From Nostoc sp. CHAB 5844 (GTDB taxonomy: Bacteria; Cyanobacteriota; Cyanobacteriia; Cyanobacteriales; Nostocaceae): a stretch of DNA of 53,151 bases. Where the stretch lies: positions 1-53,151 of the forward strand of contig NZ_JAIVFW010000054.1 of the NCBI RefSeq assembly GCF_020829595.1, written 5' to 3'. Positions 25,966 through 33,921 of the stretch are shown here, in pieces. Both the position numbers and the translations under genes were made by a program. How positions within the stretch are numbered: position 1 is the first letter of the stretch; each line of letters starts with the position of its first letter. The notes below the pieces were generated by a model, which saw nothing but the letters and a program-made list of their open reading frames with translations, made no database searches and was not told the origin of the DNA.

Positions 25966-26697
25966 ATGTATACAGCCAATGAGCCACTGGAGTTAGCACT
26001 TCTCTATCATTTGAACTCTCCAGTACCTAAAAGTTATGTCAAGCGTATTCCGGCTACTGAAATGCGATATATGCCGGAGGCTCCTTTTCTGGAACTGCCA
26101 AAAGCACGACACGATAACCCGCTGAGTCAGCTTTTAGAGCGGCGATCTTCTGGGCGATTGTTTGAAAAGACAATTATGCCGCTGATGACATTGGCTCAGC
26201 TGCTTGATGCAGGATGCGGCCTGAATGGGCTGCGTCAAATGGATGATTTCACTTATGAAGCACGAAACTCACCGTCGGCAGGAGGGCTTTATCCAATTGA
26301 GATTTTTGTATCGACGCAAGCGGTGGAAGGTTTAGCCGATGGACTATATCACTATGAACCACGCGGTCATGGCTTACATCGGGTGAATGATGCAGTGCCA
26401 ACAGACTTTGTAGAACCTTTATTGCAGCAAGATTACATTGTAAATGCCAATGCTTTGTTTCTGTTCACAGCTGTTTTTATGCGGTCAATGTGCAAATATG
26501 GAGCGCGTGGCTACCGTTTTGCACTTTTAGAAGCTGGTCATCAAGCGGAAAATATCTGTCTCATGGCTGTGCAATTGGGGCTAGACAGTCTTTGCCTAGG
26601 TGGATTCTATGATATGAGTCTGAATAATATGTTAGGTATTGACGGAAAACGTCATGCGGCGCTTTATTGTGTTGCTGTCGGTACTAGGAGAAAGTAG
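25966..26697 (+). CDS. SagB-type FMN dehydrogenase (azoline oxidase)
   Basis: 243 aa from the ATG (MYTANEPLEL) preceded by AGGAAG at 6 nt; an in-frame ATG lies 15 bp upstream. It has the nitroreductase fold with SagB-family marks: RRSSGRLFEK (about 59-68), NSPSAGGLYPIE (101-112), LLEAGHQAENICLMAVQLGL and CLGGFYD. In LAP clusters the 'B protein' oxidises thiazolines to thiazoles with FMN. Its presence suggests the product carries aromatic thiazoles. It ends the cluster; the next gene is convergent with a 9-bp gap. Confidence 0.92.
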   Translation: MYTANEPLELALLYHLNSPVPKSYVKRIPATEMRYMPEAPFLELPKARHDNPLSQLLERRSSGRLFEKTIMPLMTLAQLLDAGCGLNGLRQMDDFTYEARNSPSAGGLYPIEIFVSTQAVEGLADGLYHYEPRGHGLHRVNDAVPTDFVEPLLQQDYIVNANALFLFTAVFMRSMCKYGARGYRFALLEAGHQAENICLMAVQLGLDSLCLGGFYDMSLNNMLGIDGKRHAALYCVAVGTRRK

Positions 26698-26706
26698 ATT
26701 ATAGCG

Positions 26707-27954
26707 TTAAAAGTCATCATCATAATTTCTCATTGCTTTGGGGTCAGGAGCAAATGCCAGCCATAAAGGAAATTGCAGTATTCCTAAACTGATTTGCTCT
26801 TCAGAATCGTCAATGATAATTAAAGGTAATTGATTGGCTTTTACCAAACGGTCAGCTTTCTGTGCTAAAGCATCTGGAGCTTCAAATAATACTACTCCTC
26901 GGTCAGGGCCAAAATCTGGGCGACCAATACCTAAACAATCTTGTAAACCTCGCCGCCATTCACCCAAGCGTTCTGGTGTATTGGCTAAAACCAGAGTACG
27001 GACGCGATCGCCATACAGTTTATGTAGTATCGAAATAATGGCAGAAGCAATCAAAGTATTCTGCAAACGGCTACCCATAGTCCGCAAAGCACCCCGTCCC
27101 CCTTGTCCAAAAAACCAATTCGAGACTCGCTCTGCATGAACTGGTTCAAAGGTGCGGCGTAGTTGCCAAGCAGGGCCATAATAATCTGGTTTGTTGCGAT
27201 ATTGATCAATTAGGCGGCGAACTTGCTTAGCCGTATCTTGAAACTGCTGCTGGGCAAATTGTGGTGTAGTTGGTTGAGGTTCTGCGGGTTGAGTTTCTCT
27301 AACAGTTGGCTTTTCTCGTTCTTTGACTTCTGGTACTAGTTGTAGCTGCTCGGCAGCGGCAGCTAAATCTTGTAAGCTACCAGTGAGATAATCTTTAAAA
27401 CCTTGGACGCGAATTGCCAAGTCTTGCGATGCTCCCGCAAAAGTCGTTCGCATTTCATTGCGGATGCGTTCTTGACGGCGTTCTAACTGTTCTATGGAAA
27501 TTTGCAGTGCTTGTTTGCGTTGTTCTAGTTGCGCTAATGAATCTTGAACAATACGCCCCAGTGCGGTTTGCGTGTCACTCAGTTGTGTTTGCAGCGTGTT
27601 GTAAGTTACTTGCAAAGTGGCAATTTCGGCTTTGAGTGCGGCTTCAGTTTGTTGCAACTGAGTTAACCTTTGCTCTGCTTGGGCGTATAAAGAATTATTT
27701 TCAGATTCAGTTTCTAATCCTATTACCGTTGTGTCAGTTGCCAATGGAACTTCTGCGGCTGGTTTATCTGTAAAATCAGCCAACTCTGTATTTGTGTTGT
27801 TCGCTTCTGTGTCAACTGCTGAAGCTGGCGCTTCTGTTTCCAGAACAGACTCTACAGATGAGTTTTCTGGGTTTTCTGTTTCAGGATTTTCTGGTTGTAT
27901 TTGCTCCAACCACTCATCTATTGGTTCTGGAGTTTGAGAGGCTTCAGGGTTCAT
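26707..27954 (-). CDS. Cyanobacterial coiled-coil protein, probably DUF3086
   Basis: 415 aa. A long acidic, low-complexity N terminus (about residues 1-80), then a coiled coil (about 90-205, with AEQRLTQLQQTEAALKAEIA), a Pro/Gln-rich linker and a compact C-terminal domain (about 235-415) ending FAPDPKAMRNYDDDF. The C-terminal domain contains WFFGQGGRGALRTMGSRLQN and VVLFEAPDALAQKADRL. I recognise this as the cyanobacteria-specific DUF3086 type, from memory. Function is unknown and there is no signal peptide. Confidence 0.7.
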   Translation of the reverse strand: MNPEASQTPEPIDEWLEQIQPENPETENPENSSVESVLETEAPASAVDTEANNTNTELADFTDKPAAEVPLATDTTVIGLETESENNSLYAQAEQRLTQLQQTEAALKAEIATLQVTYNTLQTQLSDTQTALGRIVQDSLAQLEQRKQALQISIEQLERRQERIRNEMRTTFAGASQDLAIRVQGFKDYLTGSLQDLAAAAEQLQLVPEVKEREKPTVRETQPAEPQPTTPQFAQQQFQDTAKQVRRLIDQYRNKPDYYGPAWQLRRTFEPVHAERVSNWFFGQGGRGALRTMGSRLQNTLIASAIISILHKLYGDRVRTLVLANTPERLGEWRRGLQDCLGIGRPDFGPDRGVVLFEAPDALAQKADRLVKANQLPLIIIDDSEEQISLGILQFPLWLAFAPDPKAMRNYDDDF

Positions 27955-28003
27955 AAACGATAGTGTAATTCCTAGATGCGAATAAATTTTTGGTTATTTG
28001 TCA

Positions 28004-28076
28004 TTCGTCATTCGTCATTCGTCATTTGTTATTTTTTGATTATTCAAAGCTCTCAACTATTGACTATTGACCCTTC
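28004..28076 (+). repeat. STRRs (GTCATTC and TTGACTA heptamers)
   Basis: Two heptamer runs, TCATTCGTCATTCGTCATT (28005-28023) and ACTATTGACTATTGACCC, lie next to the 28108-28193 palindromic element. Confidence 0.65.
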
Positions 28077-28107
28077 GGGTGACGCTCCTAACGTCGCTGA
28101 CGCTAAC

Positions 28108-28193
28108 GCCAGTGAGGGAGTCGGGAAACCCGGCGACAGTCGCCTCAAGTCGGGCATTGCCCGCCCACGGCGCTGTCTCCCCAACGCACTGGC
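28108..28193. repeat. MITE-like palindromic repeat GCCAGTG..CACTGGC
   Basis: 86 bp, ends GCCAGTGAGGGAG and CTCCCCAACGCACTGGC, with inner palindromes around GTCGGGAAACCCGGCGAC and GGGCATTGCCC. The related element at 40615-40701 has the same ends and length. No ORF. Confidence 0.75.
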
Positions 28194-28210
28194 TCACCAT
28201 TGACCATTGA

Positions 28211-28630
28211 CTATTGACCATTTGGACAACGTTCTTCCAAACAACTTTTTAAGGTGTTGGGGTCGAACAAAATTGGTAAAAAGTGAATACTGTTAATTTC
28301 TTTAAAATAAAACAGAACCGGAAACCTGTTCCAGAAAATTCGCCAGTTTTGCCATTCTCGGTAGGGAAAACGCCGAATTAACTTTTCACCTCTGTAAATA
28401 TCTAAGTCGGTAGCAGTAAATTGCAAGCGTAATGTTACAGTTTGAAACAAAAGAAACAAGCCGAAAAATGCGATCGCTCCTCCGATCAAAGGTTGCACAA
28501 TAACTACAGGAATCGCTGCAATCACCAACACAACAGGGATATTGTAACTGGGTTTGAGTTCCACGGTTGCTGCAAAGTTAGGCGCAAATGAACTAGTCAC
28601 TGTTTCAAATCCTGTTTCGGTAGTAGACAT
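28211..28630 (-). CDS. DUF3119-family membrane-associated protein
   Basis: 139 aa from the ATG (MSTTETGFET) with AGGA just upstream; a longer in-frame start at 28672 is less likely. Two hydrophobic segments (about residues 30-48 and 50-66) form a hairpin anchor, followed by a PH-like cytoplasmic part (LDIYRGEKLIRRFPYREWQN). It matches the cyanobacterial DUF3119 family, which is frequently encoded next to the MlaE permease, as here (98-bp gap, same strand). A role with that lipid transporter is an inference from the pairing. Confidence 0.8.
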   Translation of the reverse strand: MSTTETGFETVTSSFAPNFAATVELKPSYNIPVVLVIAAIPVVIVQPLIGGAIAFFGLFLLFQTVTLRLQFTATDLDIYRGEKLIRRFPYREWQNWRIFWNRFPVLFYFKEINSIHFLPILFDPNTLKSCLEERCPNGQ

Positions 28631-28705
28631 CTTTCCTATTTTAGGTGTTAACAGTTTTCTCTGAGCAGACACATGGAAGCTGGGAGCAGAGGAGTAATTT
28701 ATTAC

Positions 28706-28728
28706 TCAGCACTCAGCACTCAGCACTA
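28706..28728 (+). repeat. STRR (ACTCAGC heptamers)
   Basis: Three tandem CACTCAG units end at the MlaE stop codon. Confidence 0.7.
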
Positions 28729-29526
28729 TTAAAACCCTTTTATTAATGCACTACCCGCACCTTGAAACATCAACCACGACAAAAAGAAGTTGCTAATAAA
28801 TATCAGCAGCAAAGCAGTAACTACGGCGGTTGTTGTTGATTGTCCTACACCTTTAGCACCGCCTGTGGTTGTCAAACCCCAACTGCAACCAACAACAGCA
28901 ATTAATAAGCCAAAACATACTGCTTTCACCAAAGCACTACAAATATCCCAAGTGTCCAGCAGGTTGCGGGCGGAGTCTAGAAATACTGTATCTGCTAGTC
29001 CGTATACATTAGTGGCAATAATTAATCCGCCAAACATACCTGTTACTAACGACAGCAGCGTTAAAACAGGCAGCATTAAGCAGCAAGCAATCATCCGGGG
29101 AATGACTAGATAATCGATGGGGTCTGTTTTTAACATCAACAGAGCATCAATTTGTTCTGTCACCCGCATAGTACCAATTTCTGCGGCAAAGGCCGACCCC
29201 ACTCGCCCCGCTAAAATAACTGCTGTGAGTACGGGTGAAAGTTCCCGTGTTAAAGCCACCGCCAGCACACCACCGACAATATTACCCGCACCAAAGTTAA
29301 TAAACTCTCGCGCTACTTGAATGGTAAACACAGCACCAACAAAAATTGCTGTTAACAGCGCAATAAATAAAGAGTCTGGCCCGACTGCGGCCATTTGTTC
29401 TAAAGTATTACGCCAATGAATCTTGCCCCGCAGCAGGTGAACTATCACTTGTCCCCCCAGAAAAATCGCTGCCAGCAATCGCTGACCCCATGCTGCTAAA
29501 CTGGAATTAGATGTAATCTGGCTCAA
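28729..29526 (-). CDS. MlaE/Ttg2B-family ABC permease
   Basis: 265 aa from a TTG start; no ATG occurs before residue 46. It contains the family hallmarks ALTRELSPVLTAVILAGRVG and SAFAAEIGTMRVTEQIDAL, then five or so TM helices. MlaE-type permeases move phospholipids between inner membrane and envelope with an ATPase (MlaF) and an MCE protein (MlaD). Neither partner is in the window; in cyanobacteria they are usually encoded elsewhere. It is followed by the DUF3119 gene in the same direction. The related plastid system is TGD1. Confidence 0.93.
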   Translation of the reverse strand: MSQITSNSSLAAWGQRLLAAIFLGGQVIVHLLRGKIHWRNTLEQMAAVGPDSLFIALLTAIFVGAVFTIQVAREFINFGAGNIVGGVLAVALTRELSPVLTAVILAGRVGSAFAAEIGTMRVTEQIDALLMLKTDPIDYLVIPRMIACCLMLPVLTLLSLVTGMFGGLIIATNVYGLADTVFLDSARNLLDTWDICSALVKAVCFGLLIAVVGCSWGLTTTGGAKGVGQSTTTAVVTALLLIFISNFFLSWLMFQGAGSALIKGF

Positions 29527-29956
29527 TGTTCTGTAGCTAACTCGGTAATTGCCTTAAGAATAGCGAAAGTTAATGGTCAATAGTCAAGAGTCATTGGTCA
29601 TTAGTCATTTGTCCTTTGTAGTTAGTTGGTATTCCCCTCTGCGCTCACACCTCTGCCTTTTAAAGATGGTTTACGTTAACTTAGTTTAAAGATCCTCTCA
29701 TAAAATAAAGCTTTAATTACACATATTGTGATGTGTGCTATTTAATAGAGATAAGCTCAAAGCCTGAATTAACAAGGGTTACATTAATTCACAGGCTGAT
29801 TGTTCCGTGATGCAGCTTGTGTAGTTACTGTCTGTTTTTTTAATGAAAACTTAAGATTTTTGACATATTCGCTTCTAGAAGGCGATCGCACGTATTGTAG
29901 AAGATGACAGATAGTTATTTGGCTGTTGTGCGATTTCTTGCTGGAGGTTGTCTTTC
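29527..29956. other. Intergenic gap with STRRs, no gene seen
   Basis: 430 bp. GTCAATAGTCAAGAGTCATT-type heptamers occupy 29571-29618 and the remainder is AT-rich. The last 80 bp should contain the promoter of the small membrane protein. Confidence 0.5.
29571..29618 (+). repeat. STRR (GTCAATA/GTCATTG heptamers)
   Basis: Six or seven degenerate heptamers of the TGGTCAA family, as also found at 31432, 31541 and 50296. Confidence 0.7.
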
Positions 29957-30253
29957 ATGACTTTGTTGACGAACTTTCTCCGTTCCCTGTTAGTTACGAT
30001 TATTTTTAGCTTTGTTGCTCCCATATTCTTAGTTGGCGGCATATTGCTGCTTTTAGCGGTGATAGGTTATATGCCTGGATTGCAAACAGTCACAGAGGCG
30101 AGTGCTGCGGGTATATTACATTTTCTTGCAATTTTTGGCAGTGGCACGCCCCTACACGGACTGTTGGTTATTGGTTTAACTTGGAGTTTTGTTGGCGCAT
30201 TATTTGATACTTATGCTTATTACCGCTGTCAAATTTTACGCATAGATTCTTGA
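29957..30253 (+). CDS. Small membrane protein of unknown function
   Basis: 98 aa from the ATG 9 nt after GGAGG. Two or three hydrophobic segments: LLVTIIFSFVAPIFLVGGIL with LLLAVIGYM (about 8-40), AAGILHFLAIFG, and GLLVIGLTWSFVGALFDTYA (about 68-87). The short C terminus is basic (YYRCQILRIDS). The strong ribosome binding site and consistent codon use support a real gene. I do not recognise the family, and the neighbours give no clear clue. Confidence 0.75.
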   Translation: MTLLTNFLRSLLVTIIFSFVAPIFLVGGILLLLAVIGYMPGLQTVTEASAAGILHFLAIFGSGTPLHGLLVIGLTWSFVGALFDTYAYYRCQILRIDS

Positions 30254-30608
30254 GTTAATCCTGCGATCATCAAGTTTTGCTCGGCTAATAAAAAGTCTAA
30301 AAAGCAGTTATAGTAAGCATTAAAGAAACTAGACCAAACCTTATTTAGGATTGGTATTGTAGATTAATATTGTTAAATTAATTACCTAATTGTTAATAGC
30401 AAAAGTCATGGGTTGCCAAAATTTAGCGACTGTGACAGCAAATTTATTAAAAAAAGACTATAAATTTTAGGCAGCGTAGATCCAGCAAAAGATAACGGCA
30501 AGCAGTCTTTTTTGTGTCTGCTATAAAATGCACAATAGCATTATGCCCATTCATTTTCATCTCTGGGCATTTTATAGTGAAATCATATACGAGGTTTTTT
30601 GACTGCTC
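30254..30608. other. sppA upstream region with inverted repeat
   Basis: 355 bp without ORF. It contains the palindrome at 30521-30577 described separately and should carry the sppA promoter. Confidence 0.5.
30521..30577. promoter_or_regulatory. Inverted repeat upstream of sppA
   Basis: CTATAAAATGC and GCATTTTATAG are perfect 11-bp arms, with an alternative inner pairing TGCCCA/TGGGCA. The two pairings overlap, so the RNA could switch between them. It ends 31 bp before the sppA start. Confidence 0.45.
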
Positions 30609-31430
30609 ATGGTTTGGCCGTTTAAATCAAAGTTTCGTAAACAAATTGCGCGGATTGAAATTACTGGTGCGATCGCAAGTGCTACTCGCAAACGTGTATT
30701 AGAATCCCTGAAGAGCGTAGAAGAAAAGAAATTTCCAGCTTTACTTTTACGCATCGATAGTCCTGGGGGAACAGTCGGAGATTCCCAAGAAATTTACAGC
30801 GCTCTCAAGCGGTTGCGCGAAAAAATCAAAATTGTTGCTAGTTTTGGTAATATTTCCGCCTCTGGTGGTGTCTACATTGGTATGGGAGCCGAACACATCA
30901 TGGCTAACCCCGGAACCATTACCGGGAGCATTGGTGTAATTCTGCGGGGAAATAACTTGGAACGCTTGCTCGAAAAAATTGGTGTTTCTTTCAAAGTCAT
31001 TAAGTCAGGCCCGTACAAAGACATATTGGCATTTGATCGAGAACTAACTGAACCAGAACAACACATTCTGCAAGAATTGATTGACACAAGTTACCAGCAG
31101 TTTGTACAAACTGTAGCCGATGGCCGTTCTTTAGCCGTAGAAACTGTGAAAACTTTCGCCGATGGACGGATTTTTACAGGGCAGCAAGCTTTAGAATTAG
31201 GTATTGTAGACCGCCTGGGAACAGAAGAAGATGCCCGTCGTTGGACAGCAGAACTGGTTGGTCTTGACCCCGAAAAAACCCCATGTTTTACCCTCGAAGA
31301 ACCAAAACCTTTGTTAAGTCGAATTCTACCAGGGAGTCGTCAGGTTTCATCAAGATTAGGTGCAGGTGTTGACTGGCTAGAATTTGAAATGTCTACCAGT
31401 GGTCTGCCATTGTGGTTATATCGACCATAA
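30609..31430 (+). CDS. sppA: Signal peptide peptidase SppA, short (36K-type) form
   Basis: A 273-aa single-domain S49 peptidase. It has LLLRIDSPGGTVGDSQEIYS, the nucleophile Ser in ISASGGVYIGMGAEHIMANP, TGSIGVI, and the conserved KSGPYKDI region where the general-base Lys lies. It has no N-terminal TM helix, unlike E. coli SppA, and resembles the short cyanobacterial/Bacillus type. It should degrade cleaved signal peptides; the plant and cyanobacterial relatives are also linked to light acclimation and antenna turnover. It is followed at 164 bp by aroH on the same strand. Confidence 0.92.
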   Translation: MVWPFKSKFRKQIARIEITGAIASATRKRVLESLKSVEEKKFPALLLRIDSPGGTVGDSQEIYSALKRLREKIKIVASFGNISASGGVYIGMGAEHIMANPGTITGSIGVILRGNNLERLLEKIGVSFKVIKSGPYKDILAFDRELTEPEQHILQELIDTSYQQFVQTVADGRSLAVETVKTFADGRIFTGQQALELGIVDRLGTEEDARRWTAELVGLDPEKTPCFTLEEPKPLLSRILPGSRQVSSRLGAGVDWLEFEMSTSGLPLWLYRP

Positions 31431-31431
31431 A

Positions 31432-31470
31432 ATAGTCAATGGTCAATGATCAATGGTCATTGACCATGCT
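31432..31470 (+). repeat. STRR (TCAATGG heptamers)
   Basis: GTCAATGGTCAATGATCAAT-type units begin just after the sppA stop. Confidence 0.7.
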
Positions 31471-31540
31471 CAAGATTAGAGGGAAGCAAGGAAAGTATGA
31501 AATGTGAAGTTTCCAGTATAAACTTCATCCTCACTGCCTT

Positions 31541-31573
31541 TTGACTATTGACTATTGACTATTGACCTTTGAC
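31541..31573 (+). repeat. STRR (TTGACTA heptamers) before aroH
   Basis: About four TTGACTA units lie immediately upstream of the aroH ribosome binding site. Confidence 0.7.
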
Positions 31574-31594
31574 TAATTAAGGAGGATTGTTGGC

Positions 31595-32008
31595 GTGGAG
31601 TGGCAAATGCGAGCGATACGTGGAGCAACAACCGTTGCAGAAAATACGATTGAAGCAATGCGAGAAGCGGTAACAGAACTGCTAGATGAACTAGAACAAC
31701 GAAATCAAATCCAACCACAGAATATGATTAGCGTGACTTTCTCTGTTACACGCGATTTAGATGCGATTTTTCCAGCGGCGATCGCTCGCGCACGTTCTGG
31801 TTGGGATAATGTGGCTATGTTGGATGTCCAGCAAATGTACGTCGAAGGTAGTTTACAACGTTGTATCCGCTTCTTAATTCACGCCTACCTGCCAGCCTCC
31901 GTGCCAATTCACCACATCTATTTGCGCCACGCTTCTAATTTACGTCCCGACTGGAGTTTACCCCAGACTTTACACACACCACAGCCAGTAGTTGAGTCTA
32001 AAGTTTAA
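31595..32008 (+). CDS. aroH: Chorismate mutase, AroH class
   Basis: 137 aa from a GTG 9 nt after AAGGAGG. The AroH-type trimeric fold is clear from MRAIRGATTV at the start, SVTFSVTRDLDAIFPA, and ARSGWDNVAMLDVQQMYVEG with its active-site residues. It converts chorismate to prephenate for Phe and Tyr synthesis. AroH-type mutases are the usual cyanobacterial and Bacillus form. The C terminus extends past the usual YLRHA-LRPD end by about 18 residues. Neighbouring sppA is in the same direction but separated by STRRs. Confidence 0.93.
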   Translation: MEWQMRAIRGATTVAENTIEAMREAVTELLDELEQRNQIQPQNMISVTFSVTRDLDAIFPAAIARARSGWDNVAMLDVQQMYVEGSLQRCIRFLIHAYLPASVPIHHIYLRHASNLRPDWSLPQTLHTPQPVVESKV

Positions 32009-32176
32009 AGTACTTACTTAAAATATTGGTAAAAATCAACACAAGATGAGTTATTGCGCTGATAAATTCCGATTTAGACAATTGCCACCTATTTTATAGT
32101 CGCTGAACTGTATCAAAAAACTTTTAAAGGTTTGTTTATACTAAATTCAAATCCTTGCACTATAGGAGTTTCATAA

Positions 32177-33007
32177 ATGCCATCCCCCTTCCCTGGCATG
32201 AACCCCTATCTGGAATTACCTGCTCTGTGGCACGAGTTTCACAACCGATTGATTGTGGCAATTTCTGATGCGCTTACTCCCTATCTGCAACCCAGATATT
32301 ATGTAGCAGTTGAAACTCGCACTTATCTCGATGACGACAACCTAGACTTGCTGGTGGGAATTCCTGATGCGATCGTGTTGACTGCGGCAACAACCCCTGT
32401 AGCGTCACCTACAGCCACCACCACACAAACTCGTCCGAAACAAATTCGACTCCCTATGCTAATCGAAGTCAAAGAGCGATATTTAGAAGTGCGGGAAGTG
32501 GTTACTCATCAGGTGATTACGGTGATTGAGGTGCTATCACCAAAGAATAAGCGTAAAGGCGATAGGCGAACTGCTTATGAGAAAAAGCGGCAGCGAGTGC
32601 TTGGTAGTTTATCTAACTTAGTTGAAATTGATTTACTCCGAGAAAATACACCCATGCCCATGATTGGAGTGGAGGAAACTAGCGATTATCGCATCGTGGT
32701 GAGTCGAGGAACTACCCGCCCAATGGCAGATTTGTATGAATTTCAATTAAGAGAGCCAATTCCTAACTTCTCATTACCCCTTAAACCTGACGAGCCAGAA
32801 TTAGCAGTCGATTTACAAGCCATTGTACTAGGTGTTTATGATCGCGGCAGTTACCAATTCCGCATTGATTACCACCAACCCGTCCCCCCGCCAAAACTAT
32901 CAGAAACTGATCAACAGTGGGTCGATGAATTACTTACCGTTTTAACTACTAATAAATCATCTTTTATTTCGTATAATATACGATATTTACCTACACGAAC
33001 ACGGTAA
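32177..33007 (+). CDS. DUF4058-family protein with aberrant C terminus
   Basis: 276 aa. Residues 1-255 match the DUF4058 family, common and multicopy in filamentous cyanobacteria: MPSPFPGMNPYLELPALWHE, YYVAVETRTYL, IEVLSPKNKRKGDRRTAYEK and QRVLGSLSNLVEIDLLR. The lysine-rich EVLSPKNK..G segment resembles PD-(D/E)XK nuclease-type folds, but activity is unknown. The usual end shortly after WVDELL is replaced by about 22 residues that are antisense to the relE-like toxin gene, with a 97-bp convergent overlap. The tail is therefore probably an artefact of a deletion junction. Confidence 0.85.
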   Translation: MPSPFPGMNPYLELPALWHEFHNRLIVAISDALTPYLQPRYYVAVETRTYLDDDNLDLLVGIPDAIVLTAATTPVASPTATTTQTRPKQIRLPMLIEVKERYLEVREVVTHQVITVIEVLSPKNKRKGDRRTAYEKKRQRVLGSLSNLVEIDLLRENTPMPMIGVEETSDYRIVVSRGTTRPMADLYEFQLREPIPNFSLPLKPDEPELAVDLQAIVLGVYDRGSYQFRIDYHQPVPPPKLSETDQQWVDELLTVLTTNKSSFISYNIRYLPTRTR

Positions 33008-33159
33008 GTATCTTCATCACCCTCTAACTTCACAACTCCATTAGGGCGTGGATTGTTCGCCAACTCTTGAATTTTCTCTTCTATTTGAATTTTGATATTG
33101 TTAGGCAGCTTTTTCAATTGTTTAGCTGCCCTATTTGTAATTTCTATTTGATAAATCAT
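32911..33159 (-). CDS. RelE/ParE-family toxin, C-terminally truncated
   Basis: 82 aa. The fold is clear from MIYQIEITNRAAKQLKKLPN, IQELANNPRPNGVVKLEGDE and YRVRVGKYRILYEIKDDLLV. Type II RelE toxins normally end VVKVGHRREVYR; here the sequence after VVK is TVSNSSTHC, so the terminal His/Arg/Tyr residues used in mRNA cleavage are missing. The change coincides with the overlap with the DUF4058 3' end, suggesting a deletion joined the two genes. It overlaps the antitoxin gene upstream by 4 bp (ATGA-type coupling). It is likely inactive. Confidence 0.85.
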   Translation of the reverse strand: MIYQIEITNRAAKQLKKLPNNIKIQIEEKIQELANNPRPNGVVKLEGDEDTYRVRVGKYRILYEIKDDLLVVKTVSNSSTHC

Positions 33160-33356
33160 GCACTCTCTTGCTTATATTGTTCCCAAGAGATAGTAGTATC
33201 ATTTTTGGCTGCATAAATATCTTGAACGTCCTCTTCATCTTCAATTTTACGAATTTTTAGTAGCTCTAAAACATCTTCTAAAGTGTCTTCGTAAGCTTGT
33301 TCTAATTGTTCATAAATAGCTTTAAGTAACTCTTGTCTAGTTTTTGTCGGCTGCAT
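33156..33356 (-). CDS. Antitoxin of the RelE-like toxin
   Basis: 66 aa from the ATG (MQPTKTRQELLKAIYEQ) preceded by GAGG; an in-frame ATG 12 bp upstream is possible. It is an acidic, mostly helical protein (EQAYEDTLEDVLELLKIRKI) ending WEQYKQESA, typical of short antitoxins paired with RelE-like toxins in cyanobacteria. The 4-bp overlap with the toxin shows translational coupling. No clear DNA-binding motif is present, so autoregulation may differ from classical RHH or PHD antitoxins. Confidence 0.75.
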   Translation of the reverse strand: MQPTKTRQELLKAIYEQLEQAYEDTLEDVLELLKIRKIEDEEDVQDIYAAKNDTTISWEQYKQESA

Positions 33357-33609
33357 TGTATACCTCATTTGCTTATTCTATCGAATTTAATCTTTATTTT
33401 AAGAGTGTTGCGCTTTGTTCCTCAACCCAACTTTACAAAATAGGCGATCGCACTAACGTAAAAGTCCGCTCTTACTCAATTGTTCAGTTAAATCATTCCA
33501 TTTTTCAAGTAGATTTGAAAACTCTTGAACCACACCACTGTGTATGAGGAAACTACTTATATAACTACCTAATACAGTAGATTTATGCAGATTTTTTCAG
33601 TATGACAGC

Positions 33610-33825
33610 CTAATCTTCTTCTACAACTTCCACCAATTCTTCTAAGGTGACTTCAAACGCTTGGGCTATTTTAAAGACAGCAGATAAATCAACAGTATTG
33701 AGTACGCCACGTTGGACATAACTTCTAACTGTGTTGTAGTTTACTCCTGAGCGATCAGCCACATCTTTTAGTGTCCAACCTCTCTGTTCAGCTAGTTCTC
33801 GAATCTTTAACCTAACGTAGCCCAT
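33610..33825 (-). CDS. XRE-type HTH protein (copy 1 of a tandem pair)
   Basis: A 71-aa single HTH_3/XRE domain: LKIRELAEQRGWTLKDVADR then SGVNYNTVRSYVQRG and AQAFEVTLEELVEVVEED. Helices 2 and 3 contain the usual TLKDVADRSGVNYNTVRSY pattern. The acidic end suggests a partner-binding tail. It is paralogous to 34038-34247 with the same layout. A 16-bp perfect palindrome is centred 25 bp upstream, a good candidate for autoregulation. No toxin gene is directly attached; it could be a stand-alone repressor or an antitoxin relic. Confidence 0.82.
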   Translation of the reverse strand: MGYVRLKIRELAEQRGWTLKDVADRSGVNYNTVRSYVQRGVLNTVDLSAVFKIAQAFEVTLEELVEVVEED

Positions 33826-33842
33826 CCTAAAATAGTTGACAA

Positions 33843-33858
33843 TGATGCGTACGCATCA
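33843..33858. promoter_or_regulatory. 16-bp perfect palindrome, candidate operator
   Basis: TGATGCGTACGCATCA is its own reverse complement and lies 18 bp upstream of the XRE copy 1 start. Its length and position fit a dimeric XRE repressor operator. Confidence 0.55.
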
Positions 33859-33875
33859 AAAGTTGTTTACGCACG

Positions 33876-33921
33876 TCAAAAGCGATCCTCATCTTGCCTG
33901 GAAAACAACAGAGCGATCGCA
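33876..33921. repeat. Upstream repeat of the XRE pair, copy 1
   Basis: TCAAAAGCGATC..TCTTGCCTGG followed by AAAACAACAGAGCGATCGC is nearly identical to 34336-34382. It marks the duplicated upstream region of the two XRE genes. Confidence 0.8.

Noticed and set aside
27976-28203. 75-aa forward ORF (FVIRHSSFVICYFLI start)
   Set aside because: Translation of GTCATTC STRRs and the palindromic element; such ORFs arise wherever these repeats occur.
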